A stretch of 64,000 nucleotides of DNA from Tanypteryx hageni (Eukaryota; Arthropoda; Insecta; Odonata; Petaluridae): contig CM054113.1 in assembly GCA_028673005.1 (NCBI GenBank), positions 37,142,117-37,206,116 of the forward strand, written 5' to 3'. The notes below the pieces were generated by a model. It had not been told where the DNA came from, made no database searches, and saw nothing but the letters and a program-made list of their open reading frames with translations. The position numbers were made by a program, and so were the translations under genes. Positions 12,542 to 24,384 of the stretch are shown piece by piece. How positions within the stretch are numbered: the first letter of the stretch is position 1; every line of letters starts with the position of its first letter.

Positions 12542-13853
12542 CCCTCGAGGGCCAACGTCGCCCTGAGCGATGTGTGAAAATTGCTGAAATTGCCAGTGCC
12601 ACTCACAGCCACAAATTCTAATACATAGCCATTTGAAGGCACATGTTTTATGTTCAGTGGTCTATAGAATTCAAGCTACTTTTTTCTGCTAACGCACTAT
12701 TACGATATCTCGAACATAAATATTGATTTAAATGCTCCTCCAACTGCTGGATTTAATTTGGGATATTTAAATATGATGTATTTAAATTATAATAAATTCG
12801 CATATCACCGGAACCATTAGAGAGAAATCATTTCAATAAAAATCATTTTATAGCAAAAACATAAGCAAATCATGTGGTTCTGTTTTCTGAATAGCAAAAT
12901 TTTATAATAAATGTAAAGCCTTCGTAAACTCTTATACATGTGGCCACATCATAGAAAGAAATGAAAGGCATGGTTATTTCTTGAGTAGGCAGAGAAAGAT
13001 AAGCATTCTCATTGGCAGGGTAACAGTTTACTCTTTGCTTGAGTGCTCTCTCAATACTTATGGTCACCCTTCTAGAGGAATGTTCAGATAGGCTATGGAT
13101 ATGTGTAATTCTTCTGAGTTAGACCACCTCTGAGGCAGCAGTTTCAAAAGTATAATATCCAAGGAAACATTTCTTTTCCATATTTTGTAGTCACTCATTC
13201 ATTTGCTCGTTTCATTTTATAAACATGCTTATGTTTTCAATCTGTCCATCTGCGCAGTTAATTAAATTAAAATAGCAAGTACACTGTAAGAGATATGACT
13301 GAAATTTGCTGTTTGTGACCTTTGACAAAATTTATTATGCTGCTAAAGATTTTTTGAGTAATCGATGGACAGCAGGCGATCCCTTCAAAATTTTCAAATT
13401 AAGATTTTGAGCAAGTGGTTGTAGATAGAAAGTTAAAACATTTTAATTATTGAATAAATTACTTTGTCATATAATTATGTTACTACGTTTATAAAGAAAT
13501 TTAAATTTATAGTTCTAAATTAACCTCAATAAATAAAACACTTTCATATTGCATCAGCAAATGAAGCTGTGATTTTTTTTCATCTTCTTTCGAATGGTAG
13601 ATATAATTTCACTATGTATTCATGTTTAATGCTGCAAAACCAATGTTAAATAAACAATATTTTTGCATTTAATGTTTTTATTGCAAAAAACAGTAACTAT
13701 TTCTTTGGCAACTAGTAGGTAAATATGTTGCTTACTTCCTCTAAAACTTTCATTTCCCTACGATGAATGATTTCATATGTATAACTATTTTTCATTTAAA
13801 TCGCTTGGCATATCTTGCACATCTTTTTGTCATATGTCTTGGCACTCAAAGGG
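12542..13853. mobile_element. Possible piggyBac-like non-autonomous element
   Basis: The left end CCCTCGAGGGCCAACG and the right end (reverse complement CCCTTTGAGTGCCAAGAC) are similar and resemble piggyBac termini. The right flank is TTAA; the left flank is TCAA, one base off the expected TTAA duplication. No transposase is visible inside. It lies in the MED13 intron 12411-14148. Confidence 0.5.
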
Positions 13854-14148
13854 TTAAGCTAAGACTATTATCCACTATTGAATTTTATTTATATTTTCAT
13901 TTAATGCCATTGAATAATATAAAATAAAATCTAGCTCATTGACTAGAGAAATTACAGCCGAGTAACATATTACATAAAAAAAATTTCTTTGTGTTACGCA
14001 TATGCAAGATTGGTTTCTTATTCTAAAACTTCTTACATCTAATTCAGCATAAAATCCTGTAATATAGAATGCCAGATGTTTTGAGTTATAGAAATTTACA
14101 GAAAGACTGTATTTGTTATTAATCTATGATTGCTTTATTTGTTGCAAG

Positions 14149-14426
14149 GATGGAGTTGGTTGCTCAGCAGGAAGTCTTTGTTAAAGGCTTCAAAGCACTT
14201 AAAGGAAATCTGTCGCCAATGCGGGTTAGGTTATCCTGGTGAAGCACCTTCCGTTTTAAGTGCTTGTCTTGTTTCATTTGAGCCTGACTCTGCTTTGCGA
14301 CTTATGCCTGACCAGTTCACTCCCGATGAACGCTTCAGCCAAACATCAGTGAATTGTGCACTCTCCACTCCTCAGGATGTCACTTGCACCCATATTCTTG
14401 TGTTTCCAACCTCAGCAACCACGCAG
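14149..14426 (+). CDS. MED13: MED13 exon
   Basis: Acceptor TTGTTGCAAG, donor GTATGT; the first two bases finish a Gly codon and the end is phase 0. It encodes WSWLLSRKSLLKASKHLKEI, SVLSACLVSFEP, and TPQDVTCTHILVFPTSA, matching vertebrate WSCLLSRRNLQ, SILSACLVAMEP and TPQDTSCTHILVFPTSA. The acceptor has A rather than C or T before AG (AAG), which is unusual but is fixed by the frame. Confidence 0.95.
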
Positions 14427-14560
14427 GTATGTCATTTTCCATGTGTGGAATAGATAATAGTACAGAATTTAACATATCAACAAAATTCAACCCATCTCAC
14501 ATTGACAAACATTTTATGCATTTAAAAGCTAACTTATATGAATTTTATAATTTATTATAG

Positions 14561-14836
14561 TCATCTCAGACTGCTTTCCAAGAGCAGCACATAAATGGTC
14601 CAGAATTGGGGGATGATGAGCTGTTCTCTGCCCTGAATGATGACATGCCAGAAGGTATTGATGGGATGCAAGATTTCAATGACATCTTCAGCACGTGGCC
14701 AGAAACGGGACCTGGTGTTCCTAGTCCTACAGGAAGCCCTAGGAGAGGAGATTCTGTCTCCCAGCCTGGAAGTCCTGGAGGATTAGGGAACTCAAATCAG
14801 CACAGCCCATTCCCTTGTAATGGCACCTCAGGACGG
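14561..14836 (+). CDS. MED13: MED13 exon (acidic, SP-rich segment)
   Basis: Acceptor TTTATTATAG, donor GTCAGT; 92 codons, phase 0 both sides. The acidic part (GDDELFSALNDDMPEGIDGM) is followed by PSPTGSPRRGD and SQPGSPGGLGNSN. It matches the vertebrate segment with FDLLDTGDDLD and ASPTGSPVHSPGS. The S-P and T-G-S-P motifs are possible proline-directed phosphorylation sites (inference). Confidence 0.93.
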
Positions 14837-15000
14837 GTCAGTTGAATGTTTTTATTTCTATATTTTTCATTAGAAGTTATTTCTGGATAGACTCGCTTAT
14901 TATTCACATATGCAGTTATTATTATGAATTGTTCTGTTACATCCCAAAAAATTAATGATTTCTACTTATTATTATTAGGAATAATTTCAGTCTGTTAGTA

Positions 15001-15599
15001 CAGGTTTTCCTCTCTTTATGAGGGGGTTGCGTGCCAGGAAAGTGATGCATAAAGCGAATTTGCCGAAACAGAACCCATGTTTACATGTAAAAGATAGAGA
15101 TACGTTCCACAAGCAGTCCTAACTCCCCTCCAAGATGCTCTTCTTGCAGTCCATGACGACTTCTTATGCACTAAATACAAACTTAAAACAAATAACACTA
15201 AATTATACTCACCAATAAAAGGAAGCAGACGAGCACAAGTGGTGGCTATTGTGGGTGACGTAATAGCGGAGATTTAAAGTGCTGGAGGGTTGTCTTGACC
15301 CAGCACATGTTCTGCGGGCAAGGAGACAAAACTTCTCAGGTGTGCTCAAACAGTATCACATGAAATCACTGACTCATCTCCACTCTACAATATCCTCTCA
15401 ACTCTCATCTCTTTTACTTTAGTACTATTACACAAAGCATAAGAGAGAATGAGAGACTGAATGGTCGTCTTGTGATGTAGTGGAGAACCTTCTTGCATTT
15501 GTATTGCACTGGCTGTGTAACCGCATAAGAGCGAATCAAAAGAAATTGCGGTAACAATAATTTGCATGAAGTGAACCCGCATAAAGAGAGGGAAACCTG
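15001..15599. mobile_element. Tigger-type MITE in MED13 intron
   Basis: Ends CAGGTTTTCCTCTCTTTATG and (reverse complement) CAGGTTTCCCTCTCTTTATG with TA on both sides (14999-15000 and 15600-15601); 599 bp. The two ends differ at few positions, so it is younger than most neighbours. Minus-strand frames inside are not recognisable. Confidence 0.88.
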
Positions 15600-15824
15600 T
15601 ACTTCATTTTTACATCTGTTATTATTCTTATCTATAACCATTTATACTTATAGTAATTATTAGGTTTTATTATAAAAAGAAGTATGATTTAATGCTTATT
15701 TAAGGGTACCTTTAACTGTAGGTTTTTAACAGTACGTTATATATTACAAAATAGTGATGCCGTATCAGATATATTTAAAAAGTTATTTTTCTGACGTGAT
15801 TATGTGCAATTTACTGTTTTAAAG

Positions 15825-16108
15825 AATGGGAGTGGTGGTCTTGGAGGAGAGACACAGGAAGAGGTGGGAACGCTACTCCAGCAGCCCCTTGCACTTGGCT
15901 ATCTTGTCTCCACTGCCCCAACTGGATCCATGCCCTCGTGGTTCTGGGCCTCTTGTCCTCACCTGGAAGGAGTGTGCCCAGTTTTTCTCAAGAATGCATT
16001 ACATCTTCACAGCCCTGCCATCCAACAGTCTTCGGACGACCTCCTTCAGCAACAGTCTGCCGTCACTGTGCATCCTCTCGATTCCCAATACACTACTGAT
16101 GTGTTAAG
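15825..16108 (+). CDS. MED13: MED13 exon (QQPLALGY block)
   Basis: Acceptor CTGTTTTAAAG, donor GTAAGA; begins in phase 0 and ends with AG of an Arg codon. It encodes LLQQPLALGYLVSTAPTG, WFWASCPHLEGVCPVFLK and HPLDSQYTTDVLR, matching vertebrate ILQQPLALGYFVSTAKAG, WFWSACPQAQYQCPLFLK and HPLDSNQTSDVLR. A second open frame over the same bases is a shadow. Confidence 0.96.
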
Positions 16109-16140
16109 GTAAGAATTCCTTTCTGGTCTGATAGTAAAAT

Positions 16141-17132
16141 TACCATATTAGTCCGAATATAGTCCCCCCCCCTTTTTGGCCATAATACTTGTAAGAAAAA
16201 TAAGGGGGGAGCTATATTCGCACCCAAAGAATTAGAAACAAAAATATCACTGCTGGCAGTAAGTATAGGTAATAATTAATCCCCTCACTTGATTTGATTG
16301 TTTTATGGAGAATTTCTTGATACATATGCCTCAATTCTTTTTGTTTACTCTTTGGAATCCTTGCCTTAACGTTCGTATTTTCATAATAGTGAGAATCGCA
16401 GAAGTTTTTGCTTTGAAAGCGTTAATTGGCCTATTTCATCCCTTTCCTAAGTCACAAATATGCATATATTGATAGGTAGTGGTTCCATCTATTTTAGAGA
16501 AAATGTCACTATGATGAAAGAAATACATTCTAATGGAATATTAAATTGATCACGCGTATTTGTGTGGCAAAAATAACATGTGTACGTATTAGAATAGTTG
16601 TTGCTATGGCGATACTCTCCTAATGAGTGATAAAAACTGCAAAATCGCCAGTATTTATGCAAAATTCTAAGAAATACAATCGATAAGCAAAATTCTATGA
16701 TAAAAATTAGAATCTTCATTCCTTTCCTCAGAGAATAGTACAAAACTCGCTCTGATATTACAATTGTAAGATATTTTAATGTGCAAGAGAAAATTACCCT
16801 GCACAATGGATTTCAGATTTCCCATGTAAATAAAATGGAAGGATAGTTCCTGGACTCAAACCCAGAACTTCAATCTTCGCAACAAAAACTATCCTCGGGA
16901 GCTTGGCCCATGTAGCAAGAGATTTCCACCGAGTTTCATGAAAATTGGTATATTGGTTCAAAAGTTAATAGGGGTGGATGGACAGACAGACAGACACAAC
17001 GATGAAACTATATGCCTATTTTCATTCTGGAAAGTAGGCTAAAAAGTGAAGTCTGTAATGGGGTTCAAACTTTTTTCCAAAACTGAGGCTTCAGAAATAG
17101 GAGGGGGGACTATATTCAGACTAAAACGGTAA
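16141..17132. mobile_element. TIR element (TACC...AGTCCCCC type) in last MED13 intron
   Basis: The left end TTACCATATTAGTCCGAATA and the reverse complement of the right end (TTACCGTTTTAGTCTGAATA) are inverted repeats of about 32 bp followed by a C run. Inside, near 16925-17045, is a segment ending in a hairpin (CCTATTTTC...GAAAGTAGG) and TAAAA that recurs in other elements of this window. No coding region. Confidence 0.75.
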
Positions 17133-17753
17133 TTTCAGAGGCATCTGTGTGAAGGTGTAGATTTGGCAAACAAAATCATAAGTTGAGTGAAAGTGGCTGT
17201 CATAAATTTGAGTGATGCATGTATGGGAAAAATTCAATATTTTCAAATTATAAGATTTTAAATTTCCTGAGGATTATAATTTTCCTATTTGAGAAACATT
17301 TTTTCAATCATTTAATTGCTATTTGAGAAGTTATTAATTTTTTAAACCTTGAATGACTGATACACAGTTTAGGTGAACTTTTTAGTTATAAAACAGTGGT
17401 TAACTCAATTGTTTTAGAGCTGTACTGGTTACAAATATCACGGATCTAATACAAACCATAAAATGAAATTCAATCCAGAAGCTAAATCAGTTGAATGAAG
17501 AAATCACTAGCTCTTCGTAAGTTTGCTTTCTTTAACAACTTTCTAGTATTAAGATTACAAATTACTTTGTTTTATGAATAAAAACTTGAACTGTGTCAAA
17601 TAAGTACATTATACAGGTGTGACGAAATTAACAAGCTTGTAAAAATTTTTGATTTGCTCGCTATAGGTTTATCAAAACGATTTCATTGTGTTTGTTACTG
17701 TTGCTGCATTATAAATTTCCTAATTTTCTACAAAACTTTTCCCTGAACAAAAG

Positions 17754-17886
17754 GTATGTGATGGAAGGTTACAATGCCTTGTCATGGCTAGCCCTGGACT
17801 CAAATTCGCACGACCGGCTCTCCTGCCTGCCAGCTCACATCCAGGCTCTAATGCAGCTTTACCATGTGGCCTCTACTCTTGTCTGA
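17754..17886 (+). CDS. MED13: MED13 last exon with stop
   Basis: Acceptor CCTGAACAAAAG; its first base completes the Arg codon of the preceding exon. It encodes YVMEGYNALSWLALDSNSHD and RLSCLPAHIQALMQLYHVAS, followed by TLV and TGA at 17884-17886. Vertebrate MED13 ends at the equivalent place (YNALSWLTCDP, RSCLPIH, then a short hydrophobic end). The stop is followed by C, a leaky context, and by a long acidic frame, described separately. Confidence 0.96.
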
Positions 17887-18057
17887 CCCCAACCATCTGC
17901 GGCCCCTCCCCCTAAAGAGGAGCCCACAGACTTAGTGGTTGTGTCTCCCCTACCTCCCTTGTGTACCCAACGAAACCAGCACCATGAGGACGATATGGAG
18001 GAGGAGGTTGGGGCCTCGGAAGATGAAGATGAAGAAGATGACTGTGATGATGCATAG
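17887..18057 (+). CDS. Candidate readthrough extension of MED13 (56 codons)
   Basis: In the MED13 frame the 56 codons after TGA are free of stops up to TAG at 18055-18057. The predicted peptide is proline-rich at first (PQPSAAPPPKEEPTDLVVV), then PLPPLC, and ends in an acidic tail (EDDMEEEVGASEDEDEEDD). 19 of the 56 residues are Asp or Glu. The TGA-C context is known to permit readthrough in animals. Alternatives are chance openness in a GC-richer UTR start, or an assembly error at the TGA. Conservation in relatives would decide. Confidence 0.4.
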   Translation, partial: PQPSAAPPPKEEPTDLVVVSPLPPLCTQRNQHHEDDMEEEVGASEDEDEEDDCDDA

Positions 18058-21000
18058 ATACCGGGTTACTTTGTTAAAAGTTCTATATCTGTTGTCGATG
18101 CAAATTAATACTAGAGGTGCACTCTGGTGGTGCCGTCAGTTATGTTGCATTTTGATCAAACATTTGCGCATACACGAAACACCAGTTTTTTTGGGGTGGA
18201 TTGTTGTATCAGATGAGGTTGGAGGGGTCCAATTTATAAGATCTCAATTCTCTTAGCTTGGTTCGTGCGTCAAAAGAAAGGAAAAGGGCTCGTGGATTTC
18301 AGCACCGCAGGACTTCTTGGAAGTTGATAAGGACAAGTTTGAATCTGATGCATGCAACTTTTGGCATCTTTGGTTTTTTTTTAATAAGTAGAGGCAGTGA
18401 AGCTAGAATTGTTATCTGAAGGGTAGAAGATGAAGATATACTTCCAATTTTTAGTCTCTCTGTTGATTGCTGTCATCCATTTGCACCTTCATCGATCTTC
18501 CAATGCATTCCCTTTCCTTTTTGATGAATTTTTTTTGGATATATACATTGAATCGAGTGTTTGAAGTGCTCTTGAGAAGTGATTTCCAAACAAGCAGCTT
18601 CTCTTATTGTTAAGGAATGTTATGGTTTGCAAAATGCATTTCCCCTAAATGGTTATGCCTTGTTCCTTGGTTGATTTTTTTTTCGTTTTCTCACCAAGAT
18701 GTAATGTTATTGTTTAGCAAGCCAGACATCCTTTCTGGGACTATTTATAAGATCTTGGTAGGTGAAGTAACGTAATTTTTAAAATTGAAAAATTTATGAA
18801 AGAAAGTAAAAATTTGATCTTGTTTTGGTTGAGATGCGCCCAAGTTTGTCAGATAAGAGAGTTTGAGGAAGCTTGTATATTTTTACACCCACATGCAGAA
18901 GGAGATATTGAAGGGTGACATGCTGTTAAGCATGGCCAAATGATATTGTGAAAAGTTTAATTTATTACCATGGTTAAGGTTACCTTACATTGTGCCATAG
19001 CTCTATGAAGGTTGGCTAAATCAAAATTAACAAACAATGGCATTGTCGCCTAGGAAATACCTGAGGAAGGATTTCTGGTAATCATGTTGAGAATGTTTTG
19101 ATTAATTGTATGCTGTAAGTGCAAGCAGAATTTCGCAACACCAGCTGCGACTTATCAGTAGCCTCGGTTTTGTGTTTTTAAATTATATTTTATTTTGAGA
19201 ATACACACTATATGTAGAATAATTTTTTTATAGGATGTTAGGGGAAAATGAAGTTTGGTATAGTTTAATGGGGCCAGACGAAACCATATTAAAAGTTATC
19301 AGATCTGCCATGGCAGCAGTTAGATTTGTATGAGCTGCCAATGGACAAAGACCTTTTGCGTTTGTTGTTTGCAAGAAGAAATGCACCGATTTAAAGGTTA
19401 TTCCTCGACCTCTTTTATGTGCTAACGCGAGTGCAACGTGTGAATAGAGGCTGTGGTGATGAAAAAAATATCTCCTGTGATACCTTACCTTTTGACCCCT
19501 CTTGTGCACATTTTCCCCGCATCAACTATATAAAACCCTTCCTTGACCGAATCCTTTCTCACTCACTCTCATATTTTCTCTCATTCCGGCCAGATACCTT
19601 CCCAAGTGCCCAAAGCAAAATAAAATACATTAGGATGAGGATCTAAAGAGGGAGGCTCATAAAAAAATATCCAGAGTGCATTTTTTGAATTCTGACTTTT
19701 ATATTCATTGTTCGACCCCAGGGGTTATTTTATTATTTCCCTTTATTTAATCATCTTATTATTTGTCTTAACCAATTTGTTGAATAGTCATTCGAATGTT
19801 TGTTTCTGTATACCTGACCTGTGTTGTTTTTTTGGATCATGATTAAAAAAAGGAGTTTAAATTGCTCCTTTTTTTAAATTTGTTTTTGTTATAGCAAGGA
19901 AGGAGGTGAAGGAAGACTTGTATCATACACAGCAGCATATAAAAGTACACATTACATAAAAAAATAGTACAAAAACTGTGCTCTTTGAGTGATTTTTTCT
20001 CGTAGCTAAACTTAAGAAACGAACTTTTTGAGTGTGTGAGTGACTGAAGAGTGTGGTTTTGTGAATGTGTTGGATGCGATGGTTGATTTTTGTGAGCAAC
20101 GAGCATTGTGTTTTTTGTGACTGAGGAAAAAACACTGTACATTTTTGTACATAGGAATATCACGATGTCTTCTAGTTGTAAATCCAGTACTTTGATGTGA
20201 GGAGATTTTAAATACATATATATGCCCAAATATATATATATATATGTGTATGTGTGTGTATGTGAGTGTGTGAACGTGTGCAGATATCGAGAAATTTTAA
20301 TGCGTTTAAATAGGTTCAAGATCTAACAGGTACGGGGAGTGAACAAAGAATTTTCAAACGAGTATTTTATTATGCTCCTTCGACCTGTGTGAGTTGTGTT
20401 TTGGAGATACAATAATGAGGTTGAATGGCAGCTTGAGGTCCAGCAAATTAAAAGAGAGGAGGTGTGAACTTTTTTTGGATAGAGGGCAATATTTGGATTG
20501 TTTGTTCGGACAGACGCCCATATTCTCGAGATTTTCTCTGTAGTAAAATAAAAGGAAGAGCTAGGTGTTCTGGGCCTTTTGGAGTTTTTATCCGAAGCTG
20601 TCTTGTTGGTTGGACATATGAGATGTCCGCTTACAAAAATGTGTGTAAAAAAATTTAACAAGACAGTAGACGAGCACAGAGATTTATTTATTTTGTATAT
20701 ATATAAGTATTAGAAATTATTAGCACTGTCTAGTTTGGAGGGAGGAGGCAGTGCCTGACTCCTTGAAGTATTTACAAGGGAAAGTGTACAGATTTATGAG
20801 GAAGGTGCCTTGGGGCCACAGGCCGCAATACACCCTCCTCCTCGTTATAGAGGTTTTTCCCTGATCCCCGTTCCAGTTTTATATATATATATATATATAC
20901 ATATATATGTGAAAAATGTATATATATAAATATTATATATATGTATATATATATTTATGGTAAGACCTGGAAAAATAGCATTTTTGAAAATCCCTTTCAA

Positions 21001-22270
21001 AGGTTGTAGCAAATCAATTGCAGTGAAAATTTTTAAAGAAATCCTCCCCTTTGAAGAATATGGAACGATATGCAGGGATAACCAGGATATGAAAAGTTTG
21101 TTGAAACAAATAGAAAGTTAAGTTGGTGTCAATTTATTGTTCTTTTGTACAGTGTTGCTTGCAATTTTCCCTACAGAATTGCACGGTATTTAATAAGACT
21201 GTCAAAAGAAACCATAGAATTTTCTGGACTCAAATTGTAGGTAAGATTTATAAATTGAGAAAATAATATGTATAAACAAATACAGTTCACACTTTTTATA
21301 TGTGTATATTTACTATGGTGGCATGAAGATATTTTATACCCATAACGGTACCTTATTATTTATTGTTTTACCAAGATTTTACCGCAGTTGTTCAAGGATG
21401 AAGACGTGGTTTTTAGTGAAACAATTCTCATGAGTGATTTTAGCTATTTATTTGGTTTAAGTATGTAGTTTTTGAGTTTGTTCATATCTTTTTAATTAGT
21501 GGGAAATCAAAACTATCCATCATAGTTCATATTATATTTGTATTAAAATGATTTTCTGGACCAATTCTTGGAAACTCAAATCATTTATTATTATAACTTA
21601 TTCATGTTTTACATGATGATTGTGGACACTACCAAATTATCATTAGCTGTGAAGCAAAGGTTAGAATCTTGGTATGTGAATTGTGTATTATTGCTCTTCC
21701 ACATTTCATTGAGAGAAAAAACATGCAAATTTCATGTTTATTTGGACTATGAGGTTTCAGGGGTTGTGCTGTTAATGGTACTTAAATGAGAACAGTTTTA
21801 TGGAAAATGGTGGGTTGGAAATGAACAATGGAATTAGTATTTATTTGGTTAGTGAAAGAAAAACTTAGGGGAAATTATATTATTATTATTATTGCAATAT
21901 AGTTTTGTGTGTACAGATGGAAATTTGTGTTTCATTGTCAACACTACAAAAATAATTGATCAAAAAAAACATTTACCATGGGGTGGAATGGACTTGAGTC
22001 AAAGTAGTTGTAAGTTAATTTTCATGAATTATATTTTGAGTAAAAATTCCATTTGATAATGTTCACTCTCAAGTTACACATGAATTAAGCAACTCAAGAA
22101 AATAGACATTCATTCCTGTTTGCATTGTTTTTGTTACAACAGAATCTGGTTCTTTTATTTATTGATATATAATGTGTAGGAAAGTGTTTTTTTTTAATGG
22201 GACCAATGTGTCCTAGGAATGTCCAGAAGTTCTAAACGTTGACTTCAAATAAAGAACTCTCATAAAGTTA
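18058..22270 (+). other. Probable MED13 3' UTR and flank
   Basis: About 4.2 kb without recognisable transposon ends or repeats other than TA/GT microsatellites (20204-20280, 20880-20955). AATAAA polyadenylation signals occur at 19619-19624, 20547-20552 and 22248-22253. Which one is used cannot be told from sequence. The frames in this stretch (for example 19843-20319) are low-complexity and unrecognised. Long 3' UTRs are common for MED13. Confidence 0.5.
20204..20955. repeat. TA/TG microsatellites
   Basis: Two blocks, TATATATG/TGTGTG at 20210-20280 and (TA)n with ATATATG variants at 20878-20955. Both lie in the presumed 3' UTR of MED13. Confidence 0.85.
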
Positions 22271-23085
22271 ATGTTATATGAAAGTAATTTGACAAAGCCT
22301 GCCTAATTTAAAATGAAAGATAATCCAGAAAGTGTGCTTTCAGTATATATATAAAAATACTGGAGAACATTTGGGGCTCGAGTAAAAGTGGCTACTTAAT
22401 GACTCATGATCTTTGCTTTCAAGCAGAATTACTATTGATTTCGGCCCAAATGTGTATGAGAATAGCTTGGTAAAAGCATAATTTTATAGCAACATGTAAT
22501 TCAAATTATGAAGAAATATCTACACCTTGTAGTAATTTTTAGTCATCTAGTGGACTAATGAGAATGTTCATAAATCGTGCTGTCTGCTAATTTCATTTAA
22601 TGATTACTTAAAATGATAGTACACAAAGTGATAAATCTATTACTCTTCATTATTCAAATTAAAATGTTTCTAAATGAGATCATGGTTACTGATGATCATT
22701 GGTGAAAGTGCACAGATGAAATTAGGAAAGATGCTACGTCAAGTGCATAGTTGGCATGAGTGCTATATTTCCTGTTAGAAATCTTTCCATTAAAAGGAAG
22801 AGAAATTGTGTATTTACAAGCACCAAGTGGTGGTTCAGATTTTATAATAACTGCAAAGAATAATGTCAGATTTATTAATTTGTTTTCAAAGAAATAATTT
22901 CATGAAGAGGTCAAGACAGTGAAAGCTGAGAGAAAACGTGAAAAAATCATATTAAAACGTAATTTTTGGAGATTTACGAATGAGATTTAAATTCTTCTCT
23001 TCGCATAAGTAAGTTAAATGCCTCATCCTTGAAATATTTTAAAATGTAAACGAAAAAGGGATGCATGTCATGGAATGACTGCGAG
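22271..23085. other. Intergenic, nothing seen
   Basis: Unique-looking AT-rich sequence. No gene, repeat copy or RNA could be supported. Confidence 0.4.
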
Positions 23086-23229
23086 ATTCATATATGCGAT
23101 GCGAATTTATAACTCCGATAAATTATAAGATGCACTGCAAAAAAACTATGAAAGTAATTATAAAAATAGTTAATTACCAAAAATTTCAATAGCAAGTTAA
23201 CTGAAAAGAAATTAATGAAAAACGCGATT

Positions 23230-23365
23230 TTAATTATAAATCGGGCGCCTTCTCTCTCTCTCGTACTAAAGCATTCAAAGCACAATTTCCTTACGCATAT
23301 AGTATAAGGACGACAATACAATCTCGAAGTTGAACAATGACACGGTCGGCAAGGCAACATATTCT
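23230..23365. repeat. Fragment of an interspersed repeat family
   Basis: TTCAAAGCACAATTTCCTTACGCATAT at 23274-23300 recurs at 30490-30516. The part with CTCGAAGTTGAACAATGACACGGTCGGCAAGGC (23322-23354) recurs inverted at 38343-38375. The three copies therefore belong to one dispersed family that also carries the B-box-like sequences noted at 28.4, 30.7, 31.0 and 38.1 kb. Confidence 0.6.
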
Positions 23366-23701
23366 TAAAAGGCTTAAATTTTTCCAGTAAATACGATTTA
23401 AACATGTAACTTGAGCGATTTCAAACCGAAGGCAAAAATCGACGATTAGAATAATAATGTTTATTTTTCTTTAAAATTGTCCCTGTCCGAAGATAATAGG
23501 TCAATTACTTCTAATTTAATTTTGCAAAAGCAAGAAGTGAAAAAAGAGATTTTTATTGTCTTCTTATGGAGATTAGTATAGAGCGTTCCGGCGGACGGAC
23601 AAAATAAGAATATTATGTATACAGTATTTACAGATATCGCGATGGAAGTTTAAGTATTATTTATGTTTCTACCGCAACCAATGTAAATAAGATAAAAATT
23701 T

Positions 23702-23768
23702 TGGAGGCAGCGGGTATCGATCCCGGTACCTCTCTCAGCGAGCGCTTTACCATCTGAGCTACACCCCC
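23702..23768 (-). pseudogene. tRNA-Ala-like sequence lacking the anticodon
   Basis: Minus strand: GGGGGTGTAGCTCAGATGGT...GGTACCGGGATCGATACCCG...CTCCA. The acceptor 5' strand, D arm with A box and T arm with B box are close to eukaryotic tRNA-Ala. The anticodon arm has lost about six bases (CTCGCT directly followed by GAGAGAGG), so the loop with the anticodon is missing. It is a tRNA pseudogene or a tRNA-Ala-derived SINE head. Pol III promoter boxes look intact. Confidence 0.8.
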
Positions 23769-24056
23769 GAAGAAATAGCAAGGCAAAATATTTATGACGA
23801 TTCAATTTCAAAGGTTTTTATATGCCGAAAAGACACACTTTTACATATTCATACGTTATGGTTTCTCTTATTCATGCGGCATTCGCAAAACCTTCCGTAG
23901 GCAGCCTTATTAGGCTATGTATGGTTTAATAAATGACAATATGGATAATGATAACAATAAAAGATAAATAAATAGTACACGCAATAAAAATAAACGTAAA
24001 TAGAATAACTTTTTCAACCGTTAATAGATAGCAGCTCAATAACTTTGGCCAAAACT

Positions 24057-24113
24057 AACAAAGGTGAAATACTCCTTTAGCCAAAGGAGCTAAAGGAGTA
24101 TTTCACCTTTGTT
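24057..24113. repeat. Perfect 24-bp inverted repeat (hairpin)
   Basis: Arms AACAAAGGTGAAATACTCCTTTAG (24057-24080, first 20 bases AACAAAGGTGAAATACTCCT) and its exact complement at 24090-24113 are separated by nine bases. The segment is also flanked by an approximate direct repeat (TTTTCAACCGTTAA at 24011 and TTTTCAACAGTTAA at 24112). Function unknown; it could be a remnant of a small foldback element. Confidence 0.85.
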
Positions 24114-24384
24114 TTCAACAGTTAACAATCTCTCTAGGATATTTTTGTGGTATTTAAATAAATCGTGGATTTTAGAATTCAACATTGACTAGATTCATTG
24201 GCGGATCCTCTTCCTTCTTCTTCTTCGGCTGTTGCAGGGGCCATCCATCTTGAGGGAGCAGGTGGGGAGGTATTGGAACTGTGGTTCAGGTATGGAGTTA
24301 GGGTAATATAGATGTATCGAGTCTGCTATTACCCTTCTAGGAGAGGGGAGTTAGTTTTTTTATGAAACGTATGCTATATGATAT

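Noticed and set aside
17939..18256. 105-codon frame (MCLPYLPCVP...) after MED13
   Set aside because: It is out of frame with MED13 and overlaps the acidic extension; the extension frame has the better composition and position.
19843..20319. 158-codon minus-strand frame
   Set aside because: Begins in a TG/TA microsatellite and has no domain; it lies in the probable MED13 3' UTR on the opposite strand.
23702..23768. A functional tRNA-Ala gene
   Set aside because: The anticodon loop is deleted, so it cannot be a working tRNA.
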